Assembly (NCBI GenBank): GCA_963556195.1
Contig: OY744517.1
Coordinates: forward strand, 83,933,214 to 83,997,213
Source: Sepiola atlantica
Lineage: Eukaryota > Mollusca > Cephalopoda > Sepiida > Sepiolidae
Direction: 5' to 3'
Length of the DNA stretch: 64,000 nucleotides
The notes beneath the pieces were generated by a model that was not told the DNA's origin, ran no database searches, and saw nothing but the letters and a program-made list of their open reading frames with translations. A program made the position numbers and the translations under genes. The number at the start of each line of letters is the position of its first letter. The first letter of the stretch is position 1. Shown piece after piece: positions 43,762 to 56,065 of this stretch.

Positions 43762-43802
43762 ATATATCCCACCACCTCTCTAAGTGCCGTGCCTGTCATC
43801 AG
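43762..43802 (+). other. Candidate 41-bp internal exon
   Basis: TTTTAATTGCAG immediately precedes it and the donor CAG|GTAAGTAT immediately follows, both close to the animal consensus. Frame 3 reads ISHHLSKCRACHQ without stops and frame 1 is also open. No neighbouring exon was found, so it may be chance or a host micro-exon. Confidence 0.3.
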
Positions 43803-44970
43803 GTAAGTATGATCTTAGATTTACTCAATTTGTTGTAGTTGTGAACGTTGTAATTGAATGTTGATGCTCATCATGTCTATTCTGATTGGTTGTGATCTCC
43901 ACCAATCAAATTATACCGACATAATAATTCTATTTTATTCAGCATTTCAATCTGGTTTCCTTCATATTTCTCATGTTTATTTGAAATACTGTATTTTCAT
44001 TTTACATAAATCAAGTCAGATTATTTGCCGTTGATTGGGGGAGGGGGGAGAAGATAACTGGGATGAATGCCAATTCTTATTTGGCTTTAATATCTTAACA
44101 GATACTTTTTTTCACATCGACGTACAAATGTACAATTAATTTCAAATATATGATACATAGAGGCAGCTGAAATCGTCTGCTTAAGACAAGAGGGGAAATG
44201 TCTCAAAATAAGTAAAACATAAGGTAATTCTTCAAATCAAAAAAGGTAAATTTAAAAATGACATTCGAGGTTCTAGATTCCATCTTGAATTTGTCTGTTG
44301 AATATCAAATTATTGGGGTTTTCCATGATGCATTAGTTTTTAAAGATATTGAGAAGATGTTTTGGTAATTGCATTAAACTCAACTTGGGATTTGTGTTCA
44401 TGCAGAATTCAGAAGATTATGATGCCAGAGAAAGATTGCAATTGATCATCTTGTAAAAGAAAGAATGAGGTTTTAGAGGCAAGCAGCTAGAGAAATATTG
44501 TTAGTTGGTTGTTGGGTGTTATGGCATGTCAGCCTGTTAGGTTATTTGTTGTATACAAATGCTTTGTAGATTAATTTTTTTTGTAAATGTATATTTTGTA
44601 AATAAATAGTCTAGATTCTATTCACACGTACAGATGAGACCCTGACAGGTACTGCCACTGCGAGTTAGAATGAACAAGAAAGTAATGGCAACGTAGGGGT
44701 GACTCCTCACTCCAAATGTGGGTTGTACCACCGGATGTCGGAAAGTTTTATAGAAAATATTGCCGAATCCATGAGTATAAAACATTATAACGTTTGTATC
44801 ATTTAAAAATTCGGTTTTTATATTGTTTTTTTTTCCTAATGAAGAATGCAGATCTTCCGATTCAATATAGAACAAGCCGCACATGTGTGGTCCCCCTCTG
44901 TATGTGACTCAATGTGGCGAGTGTAAAATGCAATAAATTTGGGCAATTTGGGCAATTTGGGGTATTTTGA
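43803..44970. other. AT-rich region, no supported gene
   Basis: AATAAATAG near 44600 could be a polyadenylation signal but has no associated frame. Other frames look like chance. Confidence 0.5.
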
Positions 44971-45495
44971 ACCCCCCCCCCCCCTTTGACCCCCTGGTGG
45001 CGCGAACCAGAATTTTTCTGAGGTCAAAGATGCTCATTTTATATCCAGAACAATTGCCTCTACATTTTGGCCAAGTTTCAGAAAAATTGAATTGATGGAT
45101 CAAACGTTATGGGAGAAAAAGTTCATTTTTTGCAATTTTGGGGGCTTTTGACCCCCTGGGGGCGCGAACCCGCTTTTTTCCAAGGTCAGCGATACTTATT
45201 TTCTATTAGGAACAATTGCCTCCACATTTTGGCCAGGTTTCAGAGAAATTGAATAGATGGATGAAAAGTTATGGGGCAAAAAATGTCATTTTTTGCCATT
45301 TCGGGGCCTTTTGACCCCCTGGGGGGCTAACCAAATTTTTTTCAAAAATCGGAGAATGTCACTTTCTAACCTGACCAAAGTTACAACTTCATGCAAAATT
45401 TCAGAGAAATTCAATGGATGGTTGCGGAGAAAAATCCGGACGGACGGACGGACATGCCTCAAAACATAAGTCCCCCGATTTTATAAATCGAGGGA
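44971..45495. repeat. About 161-bp tandem repeat, three units
   Basis: Units start TTTTGACCCCCTGG at about 44985, 45147 and 45309 and share GCGCGAACC, CATTTTGGCCA and TTTCAGAGAAATTGAAT. The block ends in GGACGGACGGACGGACA and TTTATAAATCGAGGGACC. Confidence 0.85.
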
Positions 45496-46177
<682 letters not shown>

Positions 46178-46364
46178 TGGAAGTTTCTCAACCATTAAAA
46201 CTATATTAAAAAATTTTTTTTTTTTAAACCTGAAGTCCCAAGTCGTTCAGTGGAAAATCACTCATGTAAGTCAATTTAACTTTTTCAGTTATTATATTAG
46301 TTTGCTTCTAACATTATTTAAGGGATCATCAGTTGTTTACCAAAACTGTTTTGGGAATATATAG

Positions 46365-46365
<1 letters not shown>

Positions 46366-46407
<42 letters not shown>
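46366..46407. repeat. (GA)n microsatellite
   Basis: GAGAGA run. Confidence 0.97.
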
Positions 46408-46409
<2 letters not shown>

Positions 46410-46479
46410 TATGAGAAGGCTATCACAATGCAAGAAATATATTAAGAGTTTGTAAAGGAGTGGTACCTTACTGAGATGG

Positions 46480-46640
46480 CCTATCCGTGGCATCGTCGAC
46501 GTCTTCATTCATCCCATGTGATGCGCAAAATACAGTCTCTCCATAGCGAATGACTGCCATCCATGCATGAAGAGCCCTATCTTTTATGAGGTTTTGAAAC
46601 CTCTTGTGGACAAATACATGCATGGACTTAGGAGTTTGTA
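46480..46640 (+). repeat. Dispersed repeat module 1, copy 2
   Basis: Counterpart of 30925-31090. A shorter internal duplicate (GAAGAGCCATATCTTAT) follows at about 46658. Confidence 0.75.
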
Positions 46641-47200
46641 GAGGAGTAGTACCTGCATGAAGAGCCATATCTTATCTCGTATATGTGGATTAGTGTATTG
46701 TAGATGCAGTCAAAGACGAGAGTTAAGATATCCACAGTAGAAAGAAATTGCTAGTCAAAAAGAAGTTAAGCATATTAAAGATGGTGGACTATCATGATAT
46801 TGATTTATGATTAACACTTTAGTGAAAAGCCGGAAAAGGCGATGACATATTTGGTCAATTCCTTCACTAAAAAGTTTTAAATCAAGTACAAGAGAGACAA
46901 TTGTCTAACCATATGGGTATAAACATTCAGCAATGCATTTGTTATAGAGTTTGAAGAGAACCAAGTCTAGTTCAGCAGAGTATTTTCATATTACTACACC
47001 AGGAATCAGATTAAAGTATTTTTATGATATGCTTGACACGTAAAAGAGTGATGATCAAATAATCTAGTATGGTCTCCAATCATGGTTGGAAATTATGGAG
47101 AGAGTAGTGTGTGGAGTTCAATTTGGAGTTCAATTTGGAGTTCATGGCATAAATAGAATATGGAGGATCAAGTGGAGTAAACCTTGAACAAAAATTCATA

Positions 47201-47582
47201 CAGGGTGGGCAAAAATAAGGGTCCTATTTTTAAAAATTCATAACTTTTTTATTTATTGATTTTTTTAAATTTTTTTTAGAATAAGTAAAGGACCCCTTCC
47301 GAAGCAAGCATGAGCCGTATTAGCCCTAAGGAACGTACCCTCATTTAGAAAACATTATTTTTGCTTAAAAAACTCAAAACAGTGTAAAAAACAATACTTT
47401 AGTTTTTGTAAGTTTTAAGAAGTGTTTTTCGGCTAAAATTTGTTTTGTTTATTTCAAAAAATCTCGGAAGGGTCAGTCTACATACACATAAAGTTTGGTG
47501 AGTTTAACTTTTATTTTGTGGAAGTTATTCAAATTCAAGTTATTCAAATTTAAAGATAGGACCCTTATTTTGGCCCACCCTG
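47201..47582. mobile_element. MITE with TA target duplication
   Basis: Ends CAGGGTGGGCAAAAATAAGG and its inverse CCTTATTTTGGCCCACCCTG match over about 27 bp and are bordered by TA on both sides (47199-47200, 47583-47584). 382 bp, no coding sequence. Tc1/mariner-type or similar. It lies between dispersed repeat modules 1 and 2. Confidence 0.9.
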
Positions 47583-47744
47583 TATATTCTTTATAAGTAG
47601 TTGTAGTTCCTGTGACGACCATCGACAAATGGATGTTTAGGCAGAGAGGACATCGTAGTTGCTTGACAATGGGAAGGTGCACGGTTCCAGTGAGCTAAGA
47701 ATTGTAAAGTGTGAAGTGTACAGGTTTGGCGAGCCATATACGTA

Positions 47745-47860
47745 TCCAGCCTTGAAGATGCCATTAGTAAGTGTTTCAGTATAACCTGATGAACCACACA
47801 TGTGATGACACAAGACAATCAACATGTGACAAAGCTCTCCAGAGTATGCAGATTGATGGA
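47745..47860 (+). repeat. Dispersed repeat module 2, copy 2
   Basis: Counterpart of 31480-31640. Confidence 0.75.
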
Positions 47861-47867
47861 TGGATGT

Positions 47868-47892
47868 GTATATATATATATATATATATATA
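47868..47892. repeat. (TA)n tract
   Basis: Left flank of hammerhead element copy E. Confidence 0.95.
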
Positions 47893-48319
47893 AAGAGGTG
47901 TACTAAAAGCGAACTTTTAGGAAAGGTAAAACCCTATTGTGAAGAGTATACAGCTCAATATTACTTCTCGTGCCTCTAACGACCTACCTATCTACATCGT
48001 ATCCTCTCCGCTGGACTCTTTGACACCGGACTTTTTGGCAATCGGACATTTGCTTGCACCCTGGCACAGTTTTGCCCTACGTTTCCTTCCCTACAACTTT
48101 TATTTTATTTCATTTTTTCAAATTTTAAATCTTGGCCATTGCCAACTTATCTATCCCAGCGACTTCCTCTGATGATATGATTTTGATCTTTGAAAAGCCT
48201 GGCTTAAGGAAAATTTAACTTGAATAAATTGCCTTTTTGCGGATTATACCTTGCTTTGAACTTTTGAATTGAATTTTGATTTGGCTTTTGCTTTCTCTAA
48301 TTCCTTTCCACTCTCCTTC

Positions 48320-48321
<2 letters not shown>
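47893..48321 (+). mobile_element. Hammerhead-bearing element, copy E
   Basis: Begins with the inverse of the family tail (AAAAGCGAACTTTTAGG, CCTATTGTGAAG, GCTCAATAT), then about 180 bp of pyrimidine-rich unique sequence. From AAATTTTAAATCTTGGCC onward it matches copy B through the ribozyme to TCTAATTCCTTTCC. TA tracts lie on both sides. Confidence 0.8.
48164..48211 (+). ncRNA. Hammerhead ribozyme-like core, copy E
   Basis: Stem I TTCCT/AGGAA (48164-48168, 48207-48211), CTGATGA (48169-48175), stem II ATGAT/ATCTT with one mismatch, GAA (48192-48194), stem III AAGCC/GGCTT (48195-48205, one-base loop), H17 = A48206. Confidence 0.75.

Positions 48322-48379
<58 letters not shown>
48322..48379. repeat. 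(TA)n microsatellite
   Basis: 3' flank of copy E, directly followed by the target duplication of the hAT MITE. Confidence 0.97.
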
Positions 48380-48381
<2 letters not shown>

Positions 48382-48387
48382 CTAATG

Positions 48388-49005
48388 CAGGGGCGGGCAA
48401 CCTTTTCAGAGTGAGGGCCAGGTGAGACTTTTGGAAGGAGATCGCTGGCCGGAGTGAAAACCGAAATCTCAGAATTACTATATTTTGTTCACATGAATAA
48501 ATTGTGCGAAAATTGCATTGAACACTCTACAAATCTGATATTTTTTCTCAAGAGACTTCCGTATGTGATGTTATAAAAGGCGCCAACAAAGAGCCATTTT
48601 GGAATCATCAAAAATAATGACGGGGAGGGGGGAAGTAGCAAGTTGATCCAGCATTCGTTTTGACACACCTCACATACGTTCTCTGTTTTATGCCCTTTCC
48701 TCGTCTCTCGTTTCCTCTTCGCTTCTCTCTTTCCCTTTTTCTATTTTTATCTCAGACGATTTGAAATTAATAGTTAAAGAAAAATGAAATATACATGCAT
48801 CATCGCTCGTTGATATTTATACATTTTTATCCCACTGTAAATCTTAATTGAAACCTACTTTTACGTCTATGGTACAAAATGATATGAGTTTTACTGGGAG
48901 GTCCGCGGGCCGGATTGCAATAATAAAGCATAGCAGGGTGACGGGCCAAACGCTAAGCCTTCGCGGACCGGATGTGGCCCGCGGGCCGGAGGTTGCCCGC
49001 CCCTG
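48388..49005. mobile_element. hAT MITE, copy 2, with perfect 8-bp target duplication
   Basis: 618 bp, ends CAGGGGCGGGCAACC and GGTTGCCCGCCCCTG. The 8-bp ATCTAATG occurs at 48380-48387 and again at 49006-49013. It matches the MITE at 17024-17605 in the opposite orientation. Non-coding; would need a hAT transposase in trans. Confidence 0.95.
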
Positions 49006-49013
49006 ATCTAATG

Positions 49014-50284
49014 TCTATTCAACTCCTGTTTAATTTTCTGTTCTATGTTCCCATAATAATACTCCTCTACACAAAATTTAAGTTTAACTGGATAACGTGT
49101 TACAATAATTAATTACACCCTATTCCATAACATAGTTCATTTTCTTCATTTAAATAGTTCGTAAAATTATCTTTCTGGGAAAATGATATCAGCAAAGACG
49201 GTCAATTTGCCGTGTTATGGAGATGTTGGCAAACCAAAAATAAGTCCTCCTCTGAGTGTCTGGTTCTAAAAACCAATCATATATGAAACATTTTTTTTTA
49301 TTCATATCAGTCATTGCAAACAATATCTAGACTTTGAATGTATATGCATGGTATTTATTTTTATAAAATAGTCTCTGCATATTTTTAAATCTCCTGCAAT
49401 TAAACTCAATGGATAAATATTGTGCACGAAGGTGTCTCGTCTATGTATTTTTAGAGTCTGAGAAGACGTCTGGTGATGGTAACTATGAAATAAGTGGAAT
49501 ATGTTAACGTTTTCACTGATGCTTTCACTATTTGTGACCGTTTGTACAAGGCGTTGAAGAGGTGCCATATTTGAATTAATGTAAAAAAATAAGTTAATAA
49601 AAACAATTCCTAAACGTCTCTGAACCGATCGTAGACCTAACCATTGTTGATTTCGAATTTTTGAAACTGTAATAAATAATGTTGTAATTTTATTTATTTC
49701 TACTCATTATACAGAGTGTTAAATAATAATAATAAACGTTACAACCATATTTCCCCATATTTATTCAATAAATAAATCAAACTATACAAATCACTGAAAA
49801 TCAGATTAGGCAGCTCTGGTATGGTGATAGGAGGATTTCAGTTCTTTGTTTCTGTTTGTCAACAGAACTTGCAGATGGCAATGGTTTTGTTTGGTGTTTC
49901 TAAGATGTTTGGAGATCCGTGTGGAGAATGGTGGACATCATCCCAATGAATACTTTCGCCTCCTTTGCTAGATTTCTGAGGGTTTCTTCTCAGCTTCTTT
50001 TTGGTGGATTTGATGCTATACATTTCTATGATACAAAAATATTCTATGACAAAATAACCTACCCAACAAAAGAAAACACTAGAAACGTTTGTGTTAAGAT
50101 GATACAGAAATATTAGCATGTTTGTTTGTTTTGTTTTATGGTTATTTAATGCCGTATCCAGTCATTTTAGAATTTTAGTTTTAATATTTCACCTTCGTGA
50201 TACCTTCAAATATTGCTTCATGGTGTTAGCTTTAACTAGTTATTTATGATGTATATGTAATTTCATGTCCATATTTACTTGCTT
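49014..50284. other. 1.3 kb region, no gene recognised
   Basis: 49919-49965 (GGTGGACATCATCCCAATGA, ATACTTTCGCC) loosely resembles 63198-63240 (GGTGGATATCATCTCAACTA, ATACTTTACC), suggesting a shared diverged retroelement. Otherwise featureless. Confidence 0.5.
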
Positions 50285-50470
50285 CTCCACGAGGTCAGAG
50301 TTAGACACAAGGTCGGTTTTTAATGTGGCAGAAAAATCCAGCTCCTAAAAAAGGGTCACTCTGGATTGGAACAAAAATTTAAATTGCCTCAGTCTAGAAG
50401 GATTTCTCTGTCACTGACTGAGTACAGAAAAGATGAAGTGTAGTATCAGAACAGATGTCATACTTAGGAT
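50285..50470 (-). mobile_element. Diverged SINE with the U2-SINE body and tail
   Basis: Minus strand: body GACTGAGGCAATTT, CCAGAGTGACCC, GCTGGATTTTTC and tail CGACCTTGTGTCTAACTC align with the U2-headed SINE. The head is rearranged: AAGTGTAGTATC occurs on the plus strand at about 50437. Confidence 0.55.
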
Positions 50471-50480
50471 AGATTCTATT

Positions 50481-51852
50481 CAGTGGCGTGCAGAGGTCTG
50501 GTGATGCCCAGGGTCAACTCCTTGATTGCGTGCACAAAATACTCAGGTATAAGTCCTAGTTCTTAGAAATAGTTTGAATATATAAACACGAAATAAACAC
50601 TTTATTCAATTTAAACATAAATCAACCAAATTTATTAAGTTCTTTTCCCCAAATGATTCCTCCTGTCGGAAAACACTTGAACTACTTAACTTTTTACATC
50701 AGCCGTGAGAAATTCTTTTTCAATCCTTGTTATGAAGCGCATATTTTAGGCCAAATTGGTTGGGAGAAAATTTGGAAACTCTGACCAGCAAAAATCGTTT
50801 GTTTTATGCAGTGGTGCACAGAGGTCTGGTGATGTCCGGAGCCAACTCCTTGACTGTATGCCCCAAAGACTCAAGTATAAGCCCTAGTACTGAGAAATAT
50901 TATGAGCAAGGGATATAGTCTGAATATGTAAACACAGATGAAACACGAAATAAACACTTTATTCAATTTAAACATAAATCAACCAAATTTATTAAGTTCT
51001 TTTCCCCAAATGATTCCTTCTGTCGGAAAACACTTGAACTACTTAACTTTTTACATCAGCCGTGAGAAATTCTTTTTCAATACTTATTAATGTCAGGTTT
51101 GGTTTGCCACTAGTGAGCCTACAAAAAATTGATTTATCACCACTGAAATTTAAAATCACTATCTTATTTCCCTCTTTGATTGGATGCCCCCTACCAATTT
51201 GGATGCCTGGGGCCACTGCCTATGCCCCCTCCTTCTGTACACCACTGTTTTTTTTATAGCATATTAATACTGGTTTGTCAATCGCTTTTGTGACATGGAA
51301 GACCTTTGATATTTTTTTTTATTAATTTCAGTTTTGAAAATGACCATGAACAACTTGCGACTAAAATTGCGATCGTATACACAACGTGGGAAAGATATCA
51401 CTTCCATACTGCAGTAAAGACTCCGGAGCATCTTTAGCATGAGAGGGAACTCTATTCCCTCCATCTGAAAGGAGCACCACACAATTTATAATTTTACCAT
51501 ATAACTGAATGGCTGTCACAATAAAAATGAGTTATGTCTTGAGGAAATGCAGGAACGCACAGCCGCGTATACTTGTTGCTTTTTATGGATGCTCAATGTA
51601 TGTCATGCACATGCGTGTATAGGAGGGCACTATTTTCTCTGTGTGGAAATAGATGCATCGTGTTAAAGGAATAAAGAACTGTCTATTGTCTCTGTAGTGC
51701 GGGGAGCCTCATAAAATTTATTTATCACCGCTGAAATTTCAAAATCACTATTTTATTTCCCTGCTTTAATTGGTTGCCCCCCCCTTCTCAATTTGGATGC
51801 CCAGACAACTGCTCGATCTCGACCCCCCCCCCCCCATCCCTGCACGATCCTG
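50481..51852. mobile_element. hAT-like element (outer) with 8-bp target duplication
   Basis: Starts CAGTGGCGTGCAGAGG and ends CCCTGCACGATCCTG. ATTCTATT borders it on both sides (50473-50480 and 51853-51860). It is split by a second family member at 50809-51247. No transposase is recognised. Confidence 0.85.
50809..51247. mobile_element. hAT-like element (inner, nested)
   Basis: Starts CAGTGGTGCACAGAGG and ends TTCTGTACACCACTG. It shares the first 270 bp and the last 130 bp with the outer element. Flanks GTTTTATG and TTTTTTTT are a poor duplication. Confidence 0.75.
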
Positions 51853-51860
51853 ATTCTATT

Positions 51861-52799
51861 TAACCCATATCTGAGTTCTAGTGTATCTGGGAGTAATTGT
51901 AATGAAAATATAACTTACTTCACACTCCCAAAGCTCCAAAATTGAGTCGTCACCACAGGATGTAGTTGAATGTCACACACACCTAGGACAGCCGACATGT
52001 TTGAATATCAACAATCATAGTTAATAGCAACACGTTTTGGCATGCCAGCAATGTATATTTTCTATTCAGAAATATCACTTTTTCTTTCCTAAGAACTAAA
52101 AACTGAATTTAAAAAAAAATAATACATACAAAAGAAAATCTAATGAGCTATTATTTCTGGCATTATTACGAGAGAGAAGAATGATAACTAATGAAAAATA
52201 AGCATTTTCATTCGACTACACACCTATTCCTGAAAGACACGATGCTGTATTGTTTACCATCTGCAAAGACGTGACAAGCAAATGCATTATTGAAAGACAG
52301 CTCACTCGTGCCCAACAGCCTTAGCTTTCATCCGCCATGTTAAGTGAAAGAATAAGAAAAGAAAACTACCTGTGAATGATCATAAAAATTTACTGACAAC
52401 GGTAGATGCTATGTCCATATACTTAAGAAATAGGAAGACAAAAAGAATTGCACTTTCTATCACATATATCGAATATATCTTCCATGAAATAACAGTTTTT
52501 TTTTTGTTTCAAAGTTATGTTCACCTCTGGATAAAAAAGGATGGAAAAATCTATTAACCCAAGAAAAAAATAAAAGTTTAATAAATTGATTGGACTCAAG
52601 AACAAAATTTGACACATTACTTGTCACGTTTTCTTTACTCTTATATAATCTCTAAACAATATTGGTAGTCATAATAGAAAAATGGCAGATTTAATATTAA
52701 ACTTTTCTGATAAAATTATCCACAGTAATTTAAACAAGACCTGATTGAAATTATTCATTGTACATCAATGAGTAATCTGAGGAGGAAAATAAAGTTCGG
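51861..52799. other. AT-rich region, no gene recognised
   Basis: No coding, repeat or structural signal was recognised; the small overlapping frames look like chance. Confidence 0.5.
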
Positions 52800-53215
52800 T
52801 TTTATTTGACTGAGTAAGTTCAGGGAACTTCTGCCATTACTAACTAAGAAGGCGCTATGGCTGTAGATCAAAGAAAAAGTATTTCATGCATGTGTACGCA
52901 ATGTGATGATGGAAGGGAAATCTGGTCAGTGAAGATTGAGGATATGTGTTGCATGGAAAGAAATGATATGAGAATGAAACGATGGATGTGTAATGTTAGT
53001 CTTAAAAAACAGGTTAAGATCGGATGACCTCAGAAGAAGATTAAAGCTGGACAGTATCGGGAGATGTTTACACAACAGGAGACTTTGTTGATTTAATCTC
53101 ATTGAAAGAATGGATGAAAGTGCATGGGTTAGTAGATATAGAATAATTGAGGTAGCAAGATCAATTCGCAGCAAAGAAAAACATAGGAGGAAGGGATAAT
53201 AATGGATTTGAGATA
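52800..53215 (+). pseudogene. RTE-like LINE, C-terminal pol fragment, copy 2
   Basis: Nucleotide and conceptual similarity to 16.44-16.87 kb: TCAGTGAAGATTGAGGA (VKIEDM), ATGTGTAATGTTAGTCTTAA (MCNVSLK), GGACAGTATCGGGAGATG. Several frameshifts, no frame over 60 codons. Same family and orientation as copy 1. Confidence 0.8.
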
Positions 53216-53714
53216 AAGATGAAAGAGATTTCACCAAGAAAATAAATATAAAGAACATTTTTGTATTTAAAAAGGGAAGTAACTCTTTTCCCAAGAGTTA
53301 TCTCCCTTTTCTCAAAGAGATTGTGAAAATGAGTTATGTGCTTTGTATCATTCCAAACAGCAGACATTTTGGATTAGGATGTGTCGCACAGCCCTTTTTA
53401 AGTAATACATCTGAACTAATAAGTGATTATTTCTTCAGTTGTAAATAGAGAATAAATATTACTTGTTGTTGATATATACAGAAGAGTTTTGATTGAATTC
53501 ATTCTTTATATTTGCCTCATATCTCACAATAACTACCACTTTACTTCAACTGACAACGAGGGTGAGATAAACTAAACAAAATCACTTTTTCACCGGACAG
53601 AGAAAAAAAAAAGAAGCTTCTTTTTAAAAAGAACAAAAAAGAAAGAATGGCGATTTCTCAAGACTTATTAGAAAAATGTTAACAAATTGTTTGAGCAATC
53701 ACATCTCAGGATTT

Positions 53715-54790
53715 TAACAGCTAACCGTCTGCAAAGATGAGACACTATGCTATTGGATTATGTCTTCTCCATTAGATATTGTTCAACTGATGCAATCGGA
53801 CATGCAGATGCTTTATCCAGACTCAGGGATATGCAAACAAAAGTGAAAGAGGATTCAGTCATTTAAGTATTATCTGTGGACCAAAAAATTATTTCAGTGC
53901 TCGCATCAACTGATAGAGCACTACCAATTACTTCACAAATGATCCGTGAGGCTACAGCTTCCGACCCCTTACTCAAAACAGTGTTGCACGTACACTGTAC
54001 AAAATGGCTTGAGGTATGTAAATGTAAAAACCTTCAACCCTTTTTTCAGCCTCAATCATCATTATCTGAAGTTGATGGGTGTATTCATTTTGGAGAATGT
54101 GTGATTGTTCCATGAAAATTGCAAAATTGTGTATTGAAACAATTTCATATTGGACATCAAGGTACTAGCTGGATGAAAGCCAAACAATTAGAATATCTAA
54201 GTCATAACTGTTAAAAATGTAAGTTAGCAGCATAAGCTCTGAGAAAAGCAAAACTTTTTCTGGATTCACACTGGTCACATCTTCACATTGACTTTACAGG
54301 ATCCATTGATGATAAATGTTTTCTACTACTAGTAGATGCTTTTAGTAAATGACCTGAAATTTTTCCAATGAGTCGCATTACTTTGAAGGAAACTATTTCC
54401 AAATTACAACATATTTTTAGCCGATTTTGAAGTACCAGAGAACATAGTCCTTAACAATAACATAGTCACTTCAGTAACATTTTCAGATTTCTGAAAGCAG
54501 AATAATATCAACCACGCCACCATTTCATTGTCAATCTAAAAGACAGGGGAGGGAACTACTCCAGAAATCCTAACGATATTACAGTAATTCTACCAGCTGA
54601 AGCTCTATTGAAACGGAAAGGATGCCATTCGTCCAGCTGTACAAACTTCTCACAAGAGAAACATACAAAAGGAACGGCAGTTCAACTATCATCATGGTAC
54701 AGTAAGACTGTCAAAGGGCATTAATATGGACTCTCAACCCTACAGTTATATAATTGATTTAGCAAACATTAATTTCCCCCAGAGCCAACT
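53715..54790 (+). pseudogene. Ty3/gypsy pol fragment (RNase H end to integrase)
   Basis: DAIGHADALSRLRDMQT is the conserved end of gypsy RNase H. 53876-54115 is the linker (LPITSQMIREATASDPLLKT, DGCIHFGECVIVP) leading to the integrase zinc finger (LKQFHIGHQGTSWMKA, then cysteines altered). The integrase core starts HIDFTGSIDDKCFLLLVDAF with FPMSRITLKETISKLQHIFS after stops. Beyond 54430 the frame is fragmentary (NYHHGTVRLSKGINMDSQPY-like tail at 54690). Defective throughout, no LTRs identified. Confidence 0.85.
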
Positions 54791-54876
54791 CAATTCGAAC
54801 CCTTACTACTACTTTGCATGCCACGAACAAGGACTTACCTCTGAATTACGAAGCGTCACTGTCGTTCTATTCGTTT

Positions 54877-55012
54877 CCGAGTATATTACACTTTTATCTT
54901 AGCCGAAAGGCCAAGTCACTTTAAAAATTTAAATGAATAAAAAAAACTGAACATCTAATGTCGTTGTGATGCTGAAATGCCGAGAACAGTTACTACACTT
55001 TGATGTTAGGTA
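54877..55012 (-). repeat. Two U2 snRNA-like segments
   Basis: Minus strand: 55012-54983 reads CATCAAAGTGTAGTAACTG and 54918-54877 reads CTTGGCCTTTCGGCTAAGAT then AAAAGTGTAATATACTCGG. Both follow U2 nucleotides 5-45. The rest of U2 is missing, so these are SINE heads or pseudogene fragments. Confidence 0.75.
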
Positions 55013-55073
55013 TTTTAAAATTAATGAAAAAAACTGATCGTTTAATCGATTATTGTATTTTTTAAAATCGAAG

Positions 55074-55400
55074 TTGAGTAGTGTAGTATCTGTTCTGTTG
55101 TCATGAGACCAATTTCCCAGGGACTACCTTCTCTTTTTATTTTTTGTGGGGAGGAGGTAGTGTAGTATCTTCTTGTTTTTATGGAGGGATCTTCCCAGGT
55201 ATTACCTCCTTTATTTTACGTGTCCGTGTGTATGGGTGGGTGGGTGGGTGGGGGTTCTCCCAGGGTTCTCCCAAGCTATACTTTCTCCTTTGGGGGTAGT
55301 ATAGTATATTTTCATTCGTCATGATACATTCCTCACAGACATTACCTGATTTTGAGGGGGGCAGTATCGTATGTTTTAGTTCCTCACGATACTATATTAA
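55074..55400 (+). repeat. U2-like tandem SINE-type repeat, copy 3
   Basis: Four degenerate units, each with a GTAGTGTAGTATCTGTTCT-like box, CATGAGACC-like block and TTCCCAGG..ACCTCC end. A TGGG run (55230-55252) interrupts them. Confidence 0.65.
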
Positions 55401-55467
55401 TATTAATATGCTTTTTGACCTGATGTCGCATCCTACCCACATGGGCAGTTGGCATACACAGACTCTT

Positions 55468-55647
55468 GCAGACAACTCGCTCCTCTGGTCTACTGGCGCA
55501 GTCAGCTAGCTCCTCTGAGCAACCGGTGCAGATAACTCACTTGTCTGGGCAACCGGCGCAGACAACTCGCTTCTCTGGGCAACCGTTGTAGGCAACTCGC
55601 TCCTCTGGACAACTGTCGCAGACAGCTAGCTCATCGAGGCAACTGTT
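55468..55647. repeat. 30-bp tandem repeat, six copies
   Basis: Unit GCAGACAACTCGCTCCTCTG plus GGCAACCGGC, diverged about 15-25% between copies. Confidence 0.9.
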
Positions 55648-55699
55648 GCAGATATCTATCATAAAATTCATAGCAGATAATGATTATGAAAAAAAAAAT

Positions 55700-56065
55700 A
55701 AATAGTAGATGATAGTCAAGAGGAATGGCAGGCAGCAGATAAATCAAGGTTGCACAGATTTGTGGAGGACCCGGATAACCTACCAGGCATGGACCTCCCT
55801 CGCCGACAGTGGACAATGCTCAACGCCTCAGGACAGGTGTCGGCCGTTTCGCCGCGACCATGAAAAAATGGAAACTCAGGGACTCGGCTGTCTGCGACTG
55901 TGGTTACTTTGAACAGACGGTAGAACACATCATCGAGTCATGCCTTAAATATCGACCACCCAACGGCGAAGCCGGTATAGCTGCGCTAGGCAACAAAACA
56001 TTAGCATGGCTTTTCTCAACCGAGCTGGTGATCTAACAGTGAGATGCTGTGAAGCAAACGAAAGA
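55700..56065 (+). pseudogene. LINE C-terminal pol fragment
   Basis: QINQGCTDLWRTRITYQAWT, then in a shifted frame LRTGVGRFAATMKKWKLRDS, AVCDCGYFEQTVEHIIESC and LKYRPPNGEAG. This is the RTGxGR..W...CDCG..QTVEHI..SC signature that ends many LINE pol proteins. Likely a 5'-truncated copy; the 3' UTR ends in GAAAGAAGAAGAAGA near 56072. Confidence 0.85.
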
